Assembly: GCA_020632575.1 (NCBI GenBank) | Contig: JACKFH010000001.1 | Span: forward strand, 372,001-436,000 | Direction: 5' to 3' | DNA from: Candidatus Omnitrophota bacterium | GTDB taxonomy: Bacteria > Hinthialibacterota > Hinthialibacteria > OLB16 | DNA: 64,000 nucleotides | Part shown: positions 22,849 to 32,160 of the stretch, piece by piece | Position numbering within the stretch: position 1 is the stretch's first letter | Layout: each line of letters opens with the position of its first letter | Program-made: the position numbers and the translations under genes | Notes under the pieces: generated by a model | The model's input: only the letters and a program-made list of their open reading frames with translations | Told to the model about the DNA's origin: nothing | Database searches by the model: none

Positions 22849-25818
22849 GTGAAATTCCTTTGCCTTACCCTCGTTTTATTCATTTTTTCGGCCGATTCCG
22901 GATGGGCCTACCCCTCCCTCGGTTCGACGACTTCCAAGGAGGAAAAAGAGTCCGCGACCTCCGAATCGCGGTTCCTCTCCAATATCCATCAGGCCACCCT
23001 CACCGGTAAACGCGCGGGCGAGGGGTATTTCAACTCCGATGGAACCCTCATGGTGTTCCAGAGCGAGCGCGATTCCGAGAATCCTTTTTACCAGATCTTC
23101 CTGATGGACCTGCTCACCGGCGAGACCACCCGCGTCTCCCCAGGTTCTGGGAAGACCACCTGTTCCTGGATCCACCCGACCGAGAAAAAGATCCTCTTTG
23201 CCTCCACCCACCAGGACCCCGAGGCGGTCAAGAAGCAGGAGGAGGAGATCGACCTCCGACTTTCCGGCAAGGAGCGCCGGTATTCCTGGGACTACGATGA
23301 GAACTATGACATTTTCGAGGCCGACTTCGAGGGAAACATCCTCAACAAACTAACCGACGCTTTGGGTTACGACGCCGAGGGTTCCTGGTCCCCGGATGGC
23401 TCCTCGATCGTCTTCGCCTCGAACCGTCACGCTTACTCCGAGGAACTCTCCGATGCGGACCGCCAGAAATTCGCTCTCGACAAATCCTACATGATGGATC
23501 TGTACAAGATGGACGCCGATGGCTCAAACGTTAAGCGCCTCACCGATGTCAAAGGCTATGATGGCGGGCCCTTCTTCAGCCCGGATGGCAAACAAATCTG
23601 TTGGCGGAGGTTCTCGGAGGACGGGGCCACCGCCGAGATCTGGTTAATGGACTCGGATGGATCGAACCAAAGGCAGATCACCCATCTCGGCGCGATGTCC
23701 TGGGCCCCCTATTTCCATCCCTCTGGTGACTACCTCATCTTCACCACGAACAAACACGGATTCGCGAACTTCGAATTGTACCTGGTCGACACCGAAGGAA
23801 AATCGGAACCGGTGCGGGTCACCACCACCGATGGTTTCGATGGTCTCCCGGTCTTCTTCCCCGATGGAAACCGATTGGCCTGGACCAGCAACCGGACTGC
23901 CAACAACACCTCCCAAATCTTTTTCGCCGATTGGAACGACGCACGCGCTCGAGAACTCCTCGGACTGAAACCGGCCGTCGAGACAGTTACCAAGACAGAG
24001 AAGGGAAGCGAGAACGAAAAGACCGAACTCCTGGACACAATCGACGTTCAGGACCTCCGTCAACACATCGAGTACCTCGCCTCGGAGGAACTTGAGGGAC
24101 GGATGACTGGTACGATGGGCGAGAAATTCGCCACCAAATACGCCGAAACCGTTTTCAAATCGTTGGGACTCGAACCGGCTGGCGACAACGGGACCTTTTA
24201 TCAGGAGTTCGAGTTCACCGCCGGGGTCAACCTGGGTGAGAACAACTCAATGAAGATCGCTGCCGGCGAGGAGACCCAGGACCTTGAAGTGGACAAGGAC
24301 TGGCGACCGCTCGCCTTTTCCCGACAGGTGGACAACGCCTCCGGGGAGGTGGTCTTCGCGGGGTATGGTCTGGTCGCACCGGGGCAGGAGGAGTTCGAGG
24401 ACTACGATTCCTTTGTCCACCTCGATGTCAAAGGGAAATGGGTCCTGGTCTTCCGGTTTATGCCGGAGGACATCGGGTCGGAGATGAGACAACACCTCCT
24501 CCGGTTCTCCAGCCCGCGTTACAAGGCGATGCTCCTGCGCGGCAAGGGGGCCAAAGGGGTCATCTTTGTCAGCGGTCCCACCTCGCAGGTCAAGAATCAG
24601 TTGATGACCCTTTCTCCCGACGCTTCCTTTTCGGGCTCCGGCATCCCCGCGCTCTCGATCACCGATGAGGTCGCGCAATCCCTGTTGGATAAAGCCGGAA
24701 AGAATCTGGAGGAACTCCAAAAGAGCCTCGACACCGGCGAACCCTCCATGGGTTTCTCCATCCCCGATGTTCGCATCACCACGACCATCGAACTTGAGAG
24801 CGAAAAGAGGACGGGCCGTAATGTCCTCGCTCGACTCCCCGCGGGTGCTCAACCGACCGAATCCATGATCGCCATTGGGGCCCATATCGACCACCTTGGC
24901 CGAGGCTTAGGCGGCAACTCCTTGGCCAAGGACGATGAGGAGGGGAAGGTTCACTACGGCGCCGACGACAACGCCTCCGGGAGCGCCGCGCTCCTCGAAA
25001 TCGCCGAGTATCTGACCCGTCTCAAGGAGAGTGGGGCCGTCGATTTCAAGCATGACATTCTCTTCACCGCTTGGTCGGGCGAGGAGTTGGGCCTGCTCGG
25101 ATCGGCGAACTATGTGTCGGCTCTCTCCGAATCGATTGGGAGCGCCACCCAAATTTATCCGACCATCGCCGCCTACCTGAACATGGACATGGTCGGTCGG
25201 TTTAAGGATAAATTGGTTCTCCAAGGGTTCGGCTCCTCCCCGGAATGGAGCGAGCTGGTGGAGAAGGCCAATATCCCAATCGGGATTCCGATCACCACCT
25301 CGAACGACAGTTATCTCCCCACCGACGCCACCTCGTTTTACCTCAAAGGCGTTCCCATCCTCGCCGCCTTCACCGGCGTTCATGAGGATTACCACACCCC
25401 GCGCGACACCCCGGACAAAATCGATTACGAGGACACCGCCCGTATCGCGCGTCTGATGGGCCTGATCGCCGCCGACCTCGCCGAGCAGGATTCTCCGCCG
25501 GAGTATGTGGAGATGAAGAAACCGGAGAACATGGACACCCGCGCCGAGATGCGCGCCTATCTCGGCACCATCCCCGACTACTCCCAGGGAGATATCAAAG
25601 GGGTCAAACTCTCCGGTGTGGCCAAGGGCGGCCCCGCCGACAAGGGCGGCATCCAAGGCGGCGACATCATCATCAAGGCCGCCGGCAAGAACATCGAAAA
25701 CATCTACGACTACACCTTCGCCATCGAGGCCATGAAGATCGGCGACCCCGTGGAAATCGTGGTCAAACGCGGCGACAAAGAGGTCCCCCTCGAGGTCACC
25801 CCCGAGTCACGTCAGTGA
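22849..25818 (+). CDS. exported beta-propeller/M28 aminopeptidase/PDZ protein
   Basis: Multidomain exported peptidase of 989 residues. Signal peptide 1-20 is followed by a TolB-like PD40 propeller (about 45-375) with repeats of the form W.PDG..I.FAS. The M28 zinc peptidase domain (about 400-890) has metal ligands in GAHIDHLG (~677), YGADDNASG (~703), SGEELGLLGS (~744), NMDMVGR (~777) and HEDYHTPRDTPDKI (~844). A protease-associated-like insert lies at about 470-640. A C-terminal PDZ domain (about 905-989; GGPADKGGIQGGDIIIKAAG) ends the protein. Start is GTG, with AGGAGAAG upstream. The same M28-PDZ order occurs in other large exported aminopeptidases; the propeller fusion probably feeds or holds peptides. 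Confidence 0.9.
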   Translation: MKFLCLTLVLFIFSADSGWAYPSLGSTTSKEEKESATSESRFLSNIHQATLTGKRAGEGYFNSDGTLMVFQSERDSENPFYQIFLMDLLTGETTRVSPGSGKTTCSWIHPTEKKILFASTHQDPEAVKKQEEEIDLRLSGKERRYSWDYDENYDIFEADFEGNILNKLTDALGYDAEGSWSPDGSSIVFASNRHAYSEELSDADRQKFALDKSYMMDLYKMDADGSNVKRLTDVKGYDGGPFFSPDGKQICWRRFSEDGATAEIWLMDSDGSNQRQITHLGAMSWAPYFHPSGDYLIFTTNKHGFANFELYLVDTEGKSEPVRVTTTDGFDGLPVFFPDGNRLAWTSNRTANNTSQIFFADWNDARARELLGLKPAVETVTKTEKGSENEKTELLDTIDVQDLRQHIEYLASEELEGRMTGTMGEKFATKYAETVFKSLGLEPAGDNGTFYQEFEFTAGVNLGENNSMKIAAGEETQDLEVDKDWRPLAFSRQVDNASGEVVFAGYGLVAPGQEEFEDYDSFVHLDVKGKWVLVFRFMPEDIGSEMRQHLLRFSSPRYKAMLLRGKGAKGVIFVSGPTSQVKNQLMTLSPDASFSGSGIPALSITDEVAQSLLDKAGKNLEELQKSLDTGEPSMGFSIPDVRITTTIELESEKRTGRNVLARLPAGAQPTESMIAIGAHIDHLGRGLGGNSLAKDDEEGKVHYGADDNASGSAALLEIAEYLTRLKESGAVDFKHDILFTAWSGEELGLLGSANYVSALSESIGSATQIYPTIAAYLNMDMVGRFKDKLVLQGFGSSPEWSELVEKANIPIGIPITTSNDSYLPTDATSFYLKGVPILAAFTGVHEDYHTPRDTPDKIDYEDTARIARLMGLIAADLAEQDSPPEYVEMKKPENMDTRAEMRAYLGTIPDYSQGDIKGVKLSGVAKGGPADKGGIQGGDIIIKAAGKNIENIYDYTFAIEAMKIGDPVEIVVKRGDKEVPLEVTPESRQ

Positions 25819-25848
25819 GGAATACCCCCAAATTTACTCGGAACCCAA

Positions 25849-25988
25849 CCCGCACCCTCGCGGTGCGGGTTTCGTCCGTGTAGCGACGAGTTTTAACTCG
25901 TTGCGGACTTCGATGGTTCCCTCAAACTTCGCGAAAGGTTAAAACCGTGTCGCTACACAGACAAAGTCCGCACCGCGAGGGTGCGGAC
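25849..25988. repeat. dispersed modular palindromic repeat, copy B
   Basis: Left hairpin CCGCACCCTCGCGGTGCGG, inner palindrome CGACGAGTTTTAACTCGTTGCG, then GGTTAAAACC...GTCGCTACAC, and right hairpin TCCGCACCGCGAGGGTGCGGA. It shares its inner parts with copies A and C but has GC-rich end hairpins in place of the GTCCG type of copy A. Confidence 0.8.
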
Positions 25989-26012
25989 TGAGCGACGATT
26001 TCAAAACTTCTC

Positions 26013-26041
26013 TTGACCAAACCGCGTCGTGTATCTACACT
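26013..26041 (+). promoter_or_regulatory. promoter of the beta-helix protein, almost leaderless
   Basis: TTGACC (26013-26018), 17 bases, TACACT (26036-26041). The start of transcription should fall within about 5 bases of the ATG at 26051, and there is no ribosome-binding site, so the mRNA is probably leaderless or nearly so. Confidence 0.5.
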
Positions 26042-26050
26042 ATTAGAGAT

Positions 26051-27460
26051 ATGTCCATCCATCGAGTCACCATCCTCCTCCTCGCCCTGTCCCTTCCCGC
26101 CCATGCCGCCACTCTGCATGTCTCCCCCGATGGAACCGCCGCCGATGGCCTCACCTGGCAAACTGGCTTCCCCACCATCGGGGAAGCGATCGTCGCCTCC
26201 TCCACCGGCGACGAGGTATGGGTCCGCTCCGCCACCTATGTGGAGAATGTGACTATCGAGCAGCCCATAACACTCTTAGGCGGTTTTGCAGGGAATGAGG
26301 ACCGCGCTTCAGAACGCGATTGGACCGCGAATGTCACAGTGCTACAAGCAAGCGCATTCGGTCCAGTTATTAGAATTGAAGGAACATCACAATGTGTTGT
26401 CGATGGTTTGCATCTTACTGGTGGCCTGGGGGAGGAGGGGGCAGGATTCTCGATTAGAAATTCTTCGGTTGAAGTTGCTAATTGCACAGTATTTGACAAT
26501 CGTGCAGCGTCTACGGGCTTTCATTGTAGTGGTGGAGGTATAGGGGTAATAGATTCATTTGTTAGGATAAGCAGGACCTTTATCTACAATAATGATGGTT
26601 GTCTTGGAGGAGGAGGCCTAGTATGTATAGATGCGGTTGTTGAGATTGAGAACTGTAAGTTCTTTGGGAACAGGGCTTCCTCCGGCGGTGCTGTTGCAAT
26701 TGGTGAATCGCGGGTGTTGATCCAAGGCAGTACGTTGGAAGTGAACTTAGCAAGGTATGATGGGGCGGTAGCATGCAGTGAATCTAATCTCATTATTAGA
26801 AACACGCGGATTGCTTCAAACGTAGCATCTGAAAGGACGACGAGCAAGATTATAGAAGGAGGCCCGATTCCTCCAACAACAGCCTTCAATTCGGGGGCTG
26901 CAATAGGAGCGTCTAGGTCATCGGTGACGGTTGAAAACTGCGTTTTGGAGAATAACCGTTCGCAATTGGATCAGGGCTGTTATATCGGCGATTCAAAAAC
27001 AAACGCCGTTTTTCGAAATTGCACAATTGTCGGTTCCGGGTCTTTTCCGCCTGCCATAGCATGGTCGGATTCTGCCTCTGCGCCGACCTTGCTTAATTGC
27101 ATCCTCGTCGGGCCAGGGATACTGAGGTATGGGCAGGGGTATGACGATCCGGAGGCTGAGGTAAGCTATTCTAACCTAGAAGGAAATTACCCCGGCAAGG
27201 GCAACATCAACGTCGATTCTAAGTTCGTAGATTCAGCGAACGGTGATTATCACCTTGAGAGTGACTCCCCTTGTATTAATTCCGGGACTGATACTGGGCT
27301 CACCACTGATTTTGACGGCAACCCACGCCCCATTGGCCGCTACGACATGGGAGCGTTTGAGTTTCCCCTCTTCCGCAGCGATCTCAATGGGGATGGCGAG
27401 GTTGGCCCCGAAGATCTGATGATTCTCCAGTCCGATTGGGGAAAGGTTTCGGGACCGTGA
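26051..27460 (+). CDS. secreted right-handed beta-helix protein with dockerin-like C-terminus
   Basis: Exported protein of 469 residues. Signal peptide 1-20 (ending AHA), then LHVSPDGTAADGLTW and TIGEAI, the usual start of polymorphic-outer-membrane-like beta-helix proteins. Some 15 helix rungs follow with parallel repeats such as VEVANCTVFDNRA, VEIENCKFFGNRA and VTVENCVLENNRS. The C-terminus has DFDGNPRPIG and an EF-hand-like DLNGDGEVGPEDL resembling a single dockerin repeat. The middle of the gene (about 26330-27200) is clearly richer in A/T and uses rarer codons than both ends, which look like the rest of the genome. The ends are shared with the stub at 17906-18101. Likely a surface or extracellular protein; ligand unknown. 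Confidence 0.8.
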   Translation: MSIHRVTILLLALSLPAHAATLHVSPDGTAADGLTWQTGFPTIGEAIVASSTGDEVWVRSATYVENVTIEQPITLLGGFAGNEDRASERDWTANVTVLQASAFGPVIRIEGTSQCVVDGLHLTGGLGEEGAGFSIRNSSVEVANCTVFDNRAASTGFHCSGGGIGVIDSFVRISRTFIYNNDGCLGGGGLVCIDAVVEIENCKFFGNRASSGGAVAIGESRVLIQGSTLEVNLARYDGAVACSESNLIIRNTRIASNVASERTTSKIIEGGPIPPTTAFNSGAAIGASRSSVTVENCVLENNRSQLDQGCYIGDSKTNAVFRNCTIVGSGSFPPAIAWSDSASAPTLLNCILVGPGILRYGQGYDDPEAEVSYSNLEGNYPGKGNINVDSKFVDSANGDYHLESDSPCINSGTDTGLTTDFDGNPRPIGRYDMGAFEFPLFRSDLNGDGEVGPEDLMILQSDWGKVSGP

Positions 27461-27525
27461 GCCTCCCCAACCCGCACCACCTGGGTCTAGCAGACCGTTG
27501 GAAAACATCTCGGACGATCCATTTT

Positions 27526-27602
27526 CGTAGCCCGGCAACTCATTTGCCGGGTAAATAGACCGATAGGCTCCCCGCATCCCGGCAAGTGAGTTGCCGGGCT
27601 AC
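27526..27602. repeat. CCGGCAACTC/GAGTTGCCGG palindromic repeat, copy F
   Basis: CGTAGCCCGGCAACTCATTT...GCAAGTGAGTTGCCGGGCTAC, 77 bases with perfect 17-base outer arms. Lies between two convergent genes and could fold as a bidirectional terminator. The ~45 bases before it also resemble the flank of copy E (GGAAAACAT...CGATCCATTTT versus TGAAAAATA...CGATCCAATTC). Confidence 0.8.
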
Positions 27603-27662
27603 AGTTTTTCTCACCACACACACGAAATCCATTCCGCAATGGTCTAGACTGTAAATCGCAAA

Positions 27663-28559
27663 TCACTCCCCATGAATCGCCTCCTTCGAATCCGGGAACC
27701 CGAACAGGAATGCCACATAGAGCGCGATCATTTGGTAACTGAATGAGCCGACCCCCATCATGGAATCGATGCCGAGGTGGAGCCCTACCCCCGCGAGGAT
27801 GGCGAGGATTCGAACCCGCGGGATCCAGAGACCGAAGACCAGGAAGATCTCGGTTCCCACGGTGATGAGGCCCAGCGCCTGGCAAGAGAAGTGATCGAGG
27901 ATCCATGGACTGATGTGACCGTGGAAGGATCCGGAATCCTTGAACAACTGAATGATCTCGCCTGACAACCACCCATGGTTCAGTTTCGAAGCCGAGGTGA
28001 AGAAATAAATGATCGAAACCAGCACTTGGATCATTCGCCGTGGCATTCGGGTCAGCCCAACCTTTTCCGTCTTCACCCCAGGGATCAGAGCGTCGAGGGA
28101 CCACCGATCAGCCGAGCGAGAGAATCCCAGAATGGAGGTGACAATCGCCATTTGAAATATGTGGTGGTGATAGAAGAAAGGGGAAGAGGCGAACGCATAA
28201 CCGACAAGCAAAGCGGTCAGGGGGCCGACCACACGAAAGGCCAATCCGAGTAGGAAGAGAATGCTCAGGACTAACAGCAGGTTTTCGATGGTGTAATAGA
28301 CCTCGAAGGAAGGTTGAGGAAGCCATCCCAGCCCGGGATACGAGGGCGAGAACCCTTCCGGGTTCACCGGATAGGATTGCTCCGAAAAATATTCGTGTCT
28401 TGGAAAGAGAAACCTCATGCGAGGCAATCGATAAAGCCCATAACAACCGGTGACTTTTTGAAAGAGCGCGATCCCCCAGGCGATTCGGAGGGCCGCAAGG
28501 GCTCGTGGATTCTCGGGGCCGAACCAGAAACGGCTCCAAATCTCCGCCAAGGTTCGCAT
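27663..28559 (-). CDS. HTTM (vitamin K-dependent carboxylase-like) membrane protein
   Basis: Polytopic membrane protein of 298 residues with the horizontally transferred transmembrane fold. Signs are RALAALRIAWGIALF at the start, SSPFFYHHHIFQMAIV, IYFFTSASKLNHGWLSGE, and LGLITVGTEIFLVFGL, with eight or nine helices. Bacterial HTTM proteins resemble gamma-glutamyl carboxylase, but their reactions are mostly unknown. The ATG at 28559 (MRTLAEIW) is taken; GTG codons just upstream would give a 7-base overlap with the preceding gene. Partner of the small gene 28562-28984 in a two-gene operon. Confidence 0.78.
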   Translation of the reverse strand: MRTLAEIWSRFWFGPENPRALAALRIAWGIALFQKVTGCYGLYRLPRMRFLFPRHEYFSEQSYPVNPEGFSPSYPGLGWLPQPSFEVYYTIENLLLVLSILFLLGLAFRVVGPLTALLVGYAFASSPFFYHHHIFQMAIVTSILGFSRSADRWSLDALIPGVKTEKVGLTRMPRRMIQVLVSIIYFFTSASKLNHGWLSGEIIQLFKDSGSFHGHISPWILDHFSCQALGLITVGTEIFLVFGLWIPRVRILAILAGVGLHLGIDSMMGVGSFSYQMIALYVAFLFGFPDSKEAIHGE

Positions 28560-28561
28560 TC

Positions 28562-28984
28562 TCACCACGACTCTCGCCTCGGCGGATATCGGTAGGTCTC
28601 GGAAATCAGTTCATCACCCTTGTTGATCCGATATTCAATGACCGCCTCGAGGGAGACCGCATCTTCGGGGCGATGCTCTTCCCAGAGATACTTCAGGTAG
28701 GAGTAAGTCCAATCCCTCACCGCGCCGATTCCATAGCGTGTCCGATGGGATCGCCTGGAAGAAACCATCCTCGGCTCTCCACGCTTCAGCTCGTCTCCCG
28801 ATTTGTATTGGATTCTTTCCCCCGATTCCGTCTCCCATGAGTAACTCACCGTGTAATTGATTTGATTGCGAAACATCCCCCAGGCAAAGCGTGTGTCTTC
28901 GAGGAGGTAGCCTCGAACGCCAAGAAATAGGAGAGCGGAAAGGTATCCGATGACCAGAAAATTTCGAAACATTCTTCCCATCAT
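28562..28984 (-). CDS. small membrane-anchored protein preceding the HTTM gene
   Basis: Unrecognised protein of 140 residues with one N-terminal helix (about residues 8-25, FLVIGYLSALLFLGVRGYLL). A charged soluble part follows, with FAWGMFRNQINYTVSYSWET in the middle and YLKYLWEEHRPEDAVSLEAV near the end. The layout and position upstream of an HTTM gene recall small anchored proteins seen with HTTM proteins elsewhere, and a shared complex is plausible. Its stop lies two bases before the HTTM ATG. Several Met codons near the start leave the exact N-terminus open. Confidence 0.6.
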   Translation of the reverse strand: MMGRMFRNFLVIGYLSALLFLGVRGYLLEDTRFAWGMFRNQINYTVSYSWETESGERIQYKSGDELKRGEPRMVSSRRSHRTRYGIGAVRDWTYSYLKYLWEEHRPEDAVSLEAVIEYRINKGDELISETYRYPPRRESW

Positions 28985-29038
28985 TCCATGTGAGAATTCG
29001 CATCGACTGTGAAACCCATCAATCGAGAGGGCTCCCCA

Positions 29039-29180
29039 ACCCGCACCCTCGCGGTGCGGGTTTCGTCCGAGTCGCGACGAGTTTTAACTCGTTGCGAACC
29101 CGGTCGGGATTATCCCACCCCGCGACAGGTTAAAAACTGTCGCTACACAAACAAAACCCGCACCACAGGGGTGCGGGTTG
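29039..29180. repeat. dispersed modular palindromic repeat, copy C
   Basis: Same order as copy B: CCGCACCCTCGCGGTGCGG hairpin, CGACGAGTTTTAACTCGTTGCG, then GACAGGTTAAAAACTGTCGCTACAC in two parts (GACAGGTTAAAA and CTGTCGCTACAC), and ACCCGCACCACAGGGGTGCGGG at the end. Between the start of one minus-strand gene and the end of the next. Confidence 0.8.
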
Positions 29181-29206
29181 GAGCGTTTAAAGTCTGAGAG
29201 GCAAGT

Positions 29207-30436
29207 TCAACTCGGCGAGACATTCACCGCCACGGCGTCGCCTTTGGCGTTGTTGCGAGCGTAGATCATGCCTCCTGAGAGGACTGGCTGGGTCCACAGA
29301 TTCTTCCCGCCAAGAACTTGAGTGCGAGAGATTTCGTTGTAACCGCTGGGGTCGGCTTTGACCAACACCAACTCTCCACGGTCCGAAAGGCAAATGAGCT
29401 TCCCATCGGAAAGGATAAGGGACCCTTTCCCCAAACCGCCTTCTGACCATTTCGTCTCGCCGGTCTTAAGGTCCAAACAGGCTAAGTCCTTGTCGTCAAA
29501 ACCGTAGAGGTAGCCCTCGTAAAGCACGCACGGGTTCATGTGGTTGCGCATATTGGTGTTTTCCCAAAGGACATTAGCCGACCCATCGGCGATCTCGATC
29601 AGGGCGCAACCCCGGTTGTAACCCGAGGAGATGAACACCTTGTTGCCGATCACAAGCGGCATGGTGGCGTTCACCCCATAGTTAGTCTCCCATTCATGAC
29701 GGCAAATTTCCGAACCATCCTTGGCGTCTAGGATCACCAGTCCAAATTCCGGAAAAGAAGCGAAGGCCGCGCGGCCATTCAGATCCATCGGAACAGGTGT
29801 GGAATAGGCGGAACCGTAATCTTCACTCTTCCAGACTATGTCGCCCGTCTCCTTGTCCATCGCCACTGTCCGACCCACATCGATGACGACGTACTGGTTC
29901 CAAACGATCGGAGATCCCGCGAAGGCCCAGGTGGGGATTTTTGCATTGACCGCCTCGGTCATGTTCTTCTCCCAAATGACTGTTCCATTGTTCTTGTTCA
30001 GGCAAAACAGTCGGCCATCGCGGCTGGCGGTGTAGACTTTGTCTCCATCGATGGATGGCGTCGATGCAGGTCCACCCTCATGCTGTTTGTCGCGGATCTC
30101 CGCGTTGTATTCATACCGCCAAACCTCATCTCCCGTCTTCGCGTCGAAGCAATAGAGGACATCGGTTCCGTCGACATGCCCCATGGTGTAAACCTTTCCA
30201 TCGGACACTGAGAAGGAAGAATACCCCGCTCCGAGTCGGGCCCGCCAAGCGATGGTCGGTTCGCTGGATGCCCAGTCGGTGTTCCATCCGGTTTCGCTCG
30301 AGATGCCATTCTGGTTGGGTCCTCGAAACTGAGGCCAGTCCTCCGCGAAAGCGGAAAAGGTTGATAAGAAGACAACCGAAAAGAGATAAGGGGTGCGAAA
30401 TAGAGGATTATTTTGAATTTTCACACTGCGTTTCAT
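29207..30436 (-). CDS. secreted PQQ-like beta-propeller protein (BamB-like fold)
   Basis: Exported eight-bladed propeller protein of 409 residues. The signal peptide covers about 1-31 (FSAFA), followed by the DWPQFRGPNQNGIS motif that opens a large family of such proteins in PVC-like bacteria. Blades carry the PQQ-repeat tryptophan pattern (AKTGDEVWRYEY, KNNGTVIWEKN, KETGDIVWKSE, LKTGETKWSEG). No known dehydrogenase residues were noted, so it is probably a scaffold or binding protein rather than an enzyme. ATG at 30436 is preceded by GAGGTGA; a TTG one codon upstream is less likely. Confidence 0.85.
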   Translation of the reverse strand: MKRSVKIQNNPLFRTPYLFSVVFLSTFSAFAEDWPQFRGPNQNGISSETGWNTDWASSEPTIAWRARLGAGYSSFSVSDGKVYTMGHVDGTDVLYCFDAKTGDEVWRYEYNAEIRDKQHEGGPASTPSIDGDKVYTASRDGRLFCLNKNNGTVIWEKNMTEAVNAKIPTWAFAGSPIVWNQYVVIDVGRTVAMDKETGDIVWKSEDYGSAYSTPVPMDLNGRAAFASFPEFGLVILDAKDGSEICRHEWETNYGVNATMPLVIGNKVFISSGYNRGCALIEIADGSANVLWENTNMRNHMNPCVLYEGYLYGFDDKDLACLDLKTGETKWSEGGLGKGSLILSDGKLICLSDRGELVLVKADPSGYNEISRTQVLGGKNLWTQPVLSGGMIYARNNAKGDAVAVNVSPS

Positions 30437-30574
30437 CAACTGTCACCTCGCCGTTTTTTGGATTGTACCATGGAAAAACCACATCTCCCATCAAGAGGAT
30501 TTGCTTGGGTCCTTCCGTCGGATCCACAATTCTCACTACAATCGGGAAAACTCAGACCCGATCGGTTATTTTAA

Positions 30575-32158
30575 ATGGCAAAAAGAAAATCGAAAGACCC
30601 CAATAAGGGTGGGAACGTTTCTCCCCCAGAAAAGTCTCGTTCAAAAAAGACCTCCTGGTTTGTCAATATTCTCCTTCTGGCGATCTCGTTGGTCATCGGC
30701 CTCGCCATCCTCGAATTGGGCGCGCGCTGGATGCTCCCAAAGGGTCCCCCGCCCGATCGAGCGGAGAACCTGTTTCGAGTCGAACGGACAGAAAACGAGA
30801 AGATGGTCTTCCGATTGATTCCGGACACGCAATTTGTCACTTTCGGAGTCCCTTACCGGACCAACGAATTCGGATTTCGAGACGGACCGGTCGAGAAGAA
30901 GGGTGAGAAAACCTTCCGAATTTTGTGTATCGGGGATTCGGTCACCTTCGGGACAGGGGTCAAAAACGAGGAGACTTTTCCCAACCAGATGGAATCGATG
31001 CTGGGCGAGTTGGCGGCGGAGGGTTGGTCGGTCGATGTGATCAATGCCGGGATCAGCGCTTTCAACACATCCAATTGCCTAGGGCTCCTGCAGGCCCATT
31101 TGGAGCAGTTCGCTCCGGATATCGTGGTCTACACGTTTGTGGAAAACGATCTCGACGATTCCCTTTCCCCGGGCATCGACGGTTATCTGGTCTATTACGA
31201 TCCCGCCAATCCCCCTGACGCCGCCCACATTGATCGGGAGTTTCCCTCCACATGGTATCACTCGAGAATTGGTCAGAACGAGAACTCTAGCGCTTTTGTT
31301 CAACTCCTCCAGAACTTGTTCCCCGAGGTTCCCGAAGATTCCCTGCCGCTGTTGATGGGGGACCACCCGCAGCCGAACCAGAGATGGGCCGAATTTGAAC
31401 GATCCCTGGAATCGATGAAGGAACTCTGCCAAGCCAACGCCGCTCATTTCTCGGTCTATTCGTTCGGCGCAAGAAATATGTCGGAGCCGAATATCGAGAA
31501 GGTCCGGGAGCAGTGCGAAAAACTCGAGATTCCCCATGTCTCCACCCTGCCCCTCTTTGAGAAGGGAACCTACATGGACAAATACTCCTTGGGGTTCGAT
31601 CCGCACTGCAACCCACTGGGGCATGAGGTGATGGCGACACGACTGCTTGACCACCTCACCGCGGAGGGGTGGCTTCGGGAGGAAACATTTCCCAAAACTC
31701 CCGAATCGGCTGACTACGACGAAACGATTTCGGATGAAGTGGTCGAACGGCTCTCGGCACCCGCGCTGGAATCCCCTCATCGGATCGATCTGGCCAATGG
31801 AAAAGGAATTCGTGGATTGCTCGGTGGATTTGACCCGGCGGCTCGGATGGCGAGGTCTTGTTTCTTCCGCTTGGGTCCCCCAGGGGATCGTTTCGAGGTC
31901 GAGCTCAAGGGGTTGGTGACCGCTCCTGGCCAACAACAGACAGTCACGGCAACCATCGAGGGGGTTACGAGCGAAGAAGCGTTCGATGTGACCACTGATT
32001 GGAAGACTTACTCGTTCGCCATCCCCAAGGAATTCCAAGATGAGGTGGTGGAAGTCGAGTTAAAAATCCTCGGCCCGGTTTGGATTCCCTCACCGGAGCA
32101 GAGAAGACAGAGGATGTACCCCTACACCGCCGGGGTGAGATGGATCGAAAGAAAATAA
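30575..32158 (+). CDS. membrane-anchored SGNH/GDSL hydrolase-like protein
   Basis: Protein of 527 residues. A basic N-terminus (1-26) and one transmembrane helix (about 28-48) point to a single-span, periplasm-facing protein. The SGNH domain (about 112-375) shows CIGDSVTFGTG (Ser 122), an asparagine block FVENDLDD and DPHCNPLGHEVM with the catalytic histidine. The C-terminal ~140 residues (from about 390) look like a carbohydrate-binding-type beta domain. It may be an esterase that deacetylates a surface glycan, as many anchored SGNH proteins do. Stop is two bases from the next gene, a peptidase, in the same operon. Confidence 0.8.
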   Translation: MAKRKSKDPNKGGNVSPPEKSRSKKTSWFVNILLLAISLVIGLAILELGARWMLPKGPPPDRAENLFRVERTENEKMVFRLIPDTQFVTFGVPYRTNEFGFRDGPVEKKGEKTFRILCIGDSVTFGTGVKNEETFPNQMESMLGELAAEGWSVDVINAGISAFNTSNCLGLLQAHLEQFAPDIVVYTFVENDLDDSLSPGIDGYLVYYDPANPPDAAHIDREFPSTWYHSRIGQNENSSAFVQLLQNLFPEVPEDSLPLLMGDHPQPNQRWAEFERSLESMKELCQANAAHFSVYSFGARNMSEPNIEKVREQCEKLEIPHVSTLPLFEKGTYMDKYSLGFDPHCNPLGHEVMATRLLDHLTAEGWLREETFPKTPESADYDETISDEVVERLSAPALESPHRIDLANGKGIRGLLGGFDPAARMARSCFFRLGPPGDRFEVELKGLVTAPGQQQTVTATIEGVTSEEAFDVTTDWKTYSFAIPKEFQDEVVEVELKILGPVWIPSPEQRRQRMYPYTAGVRWIERK

Positions 32159-32160
32159 AT

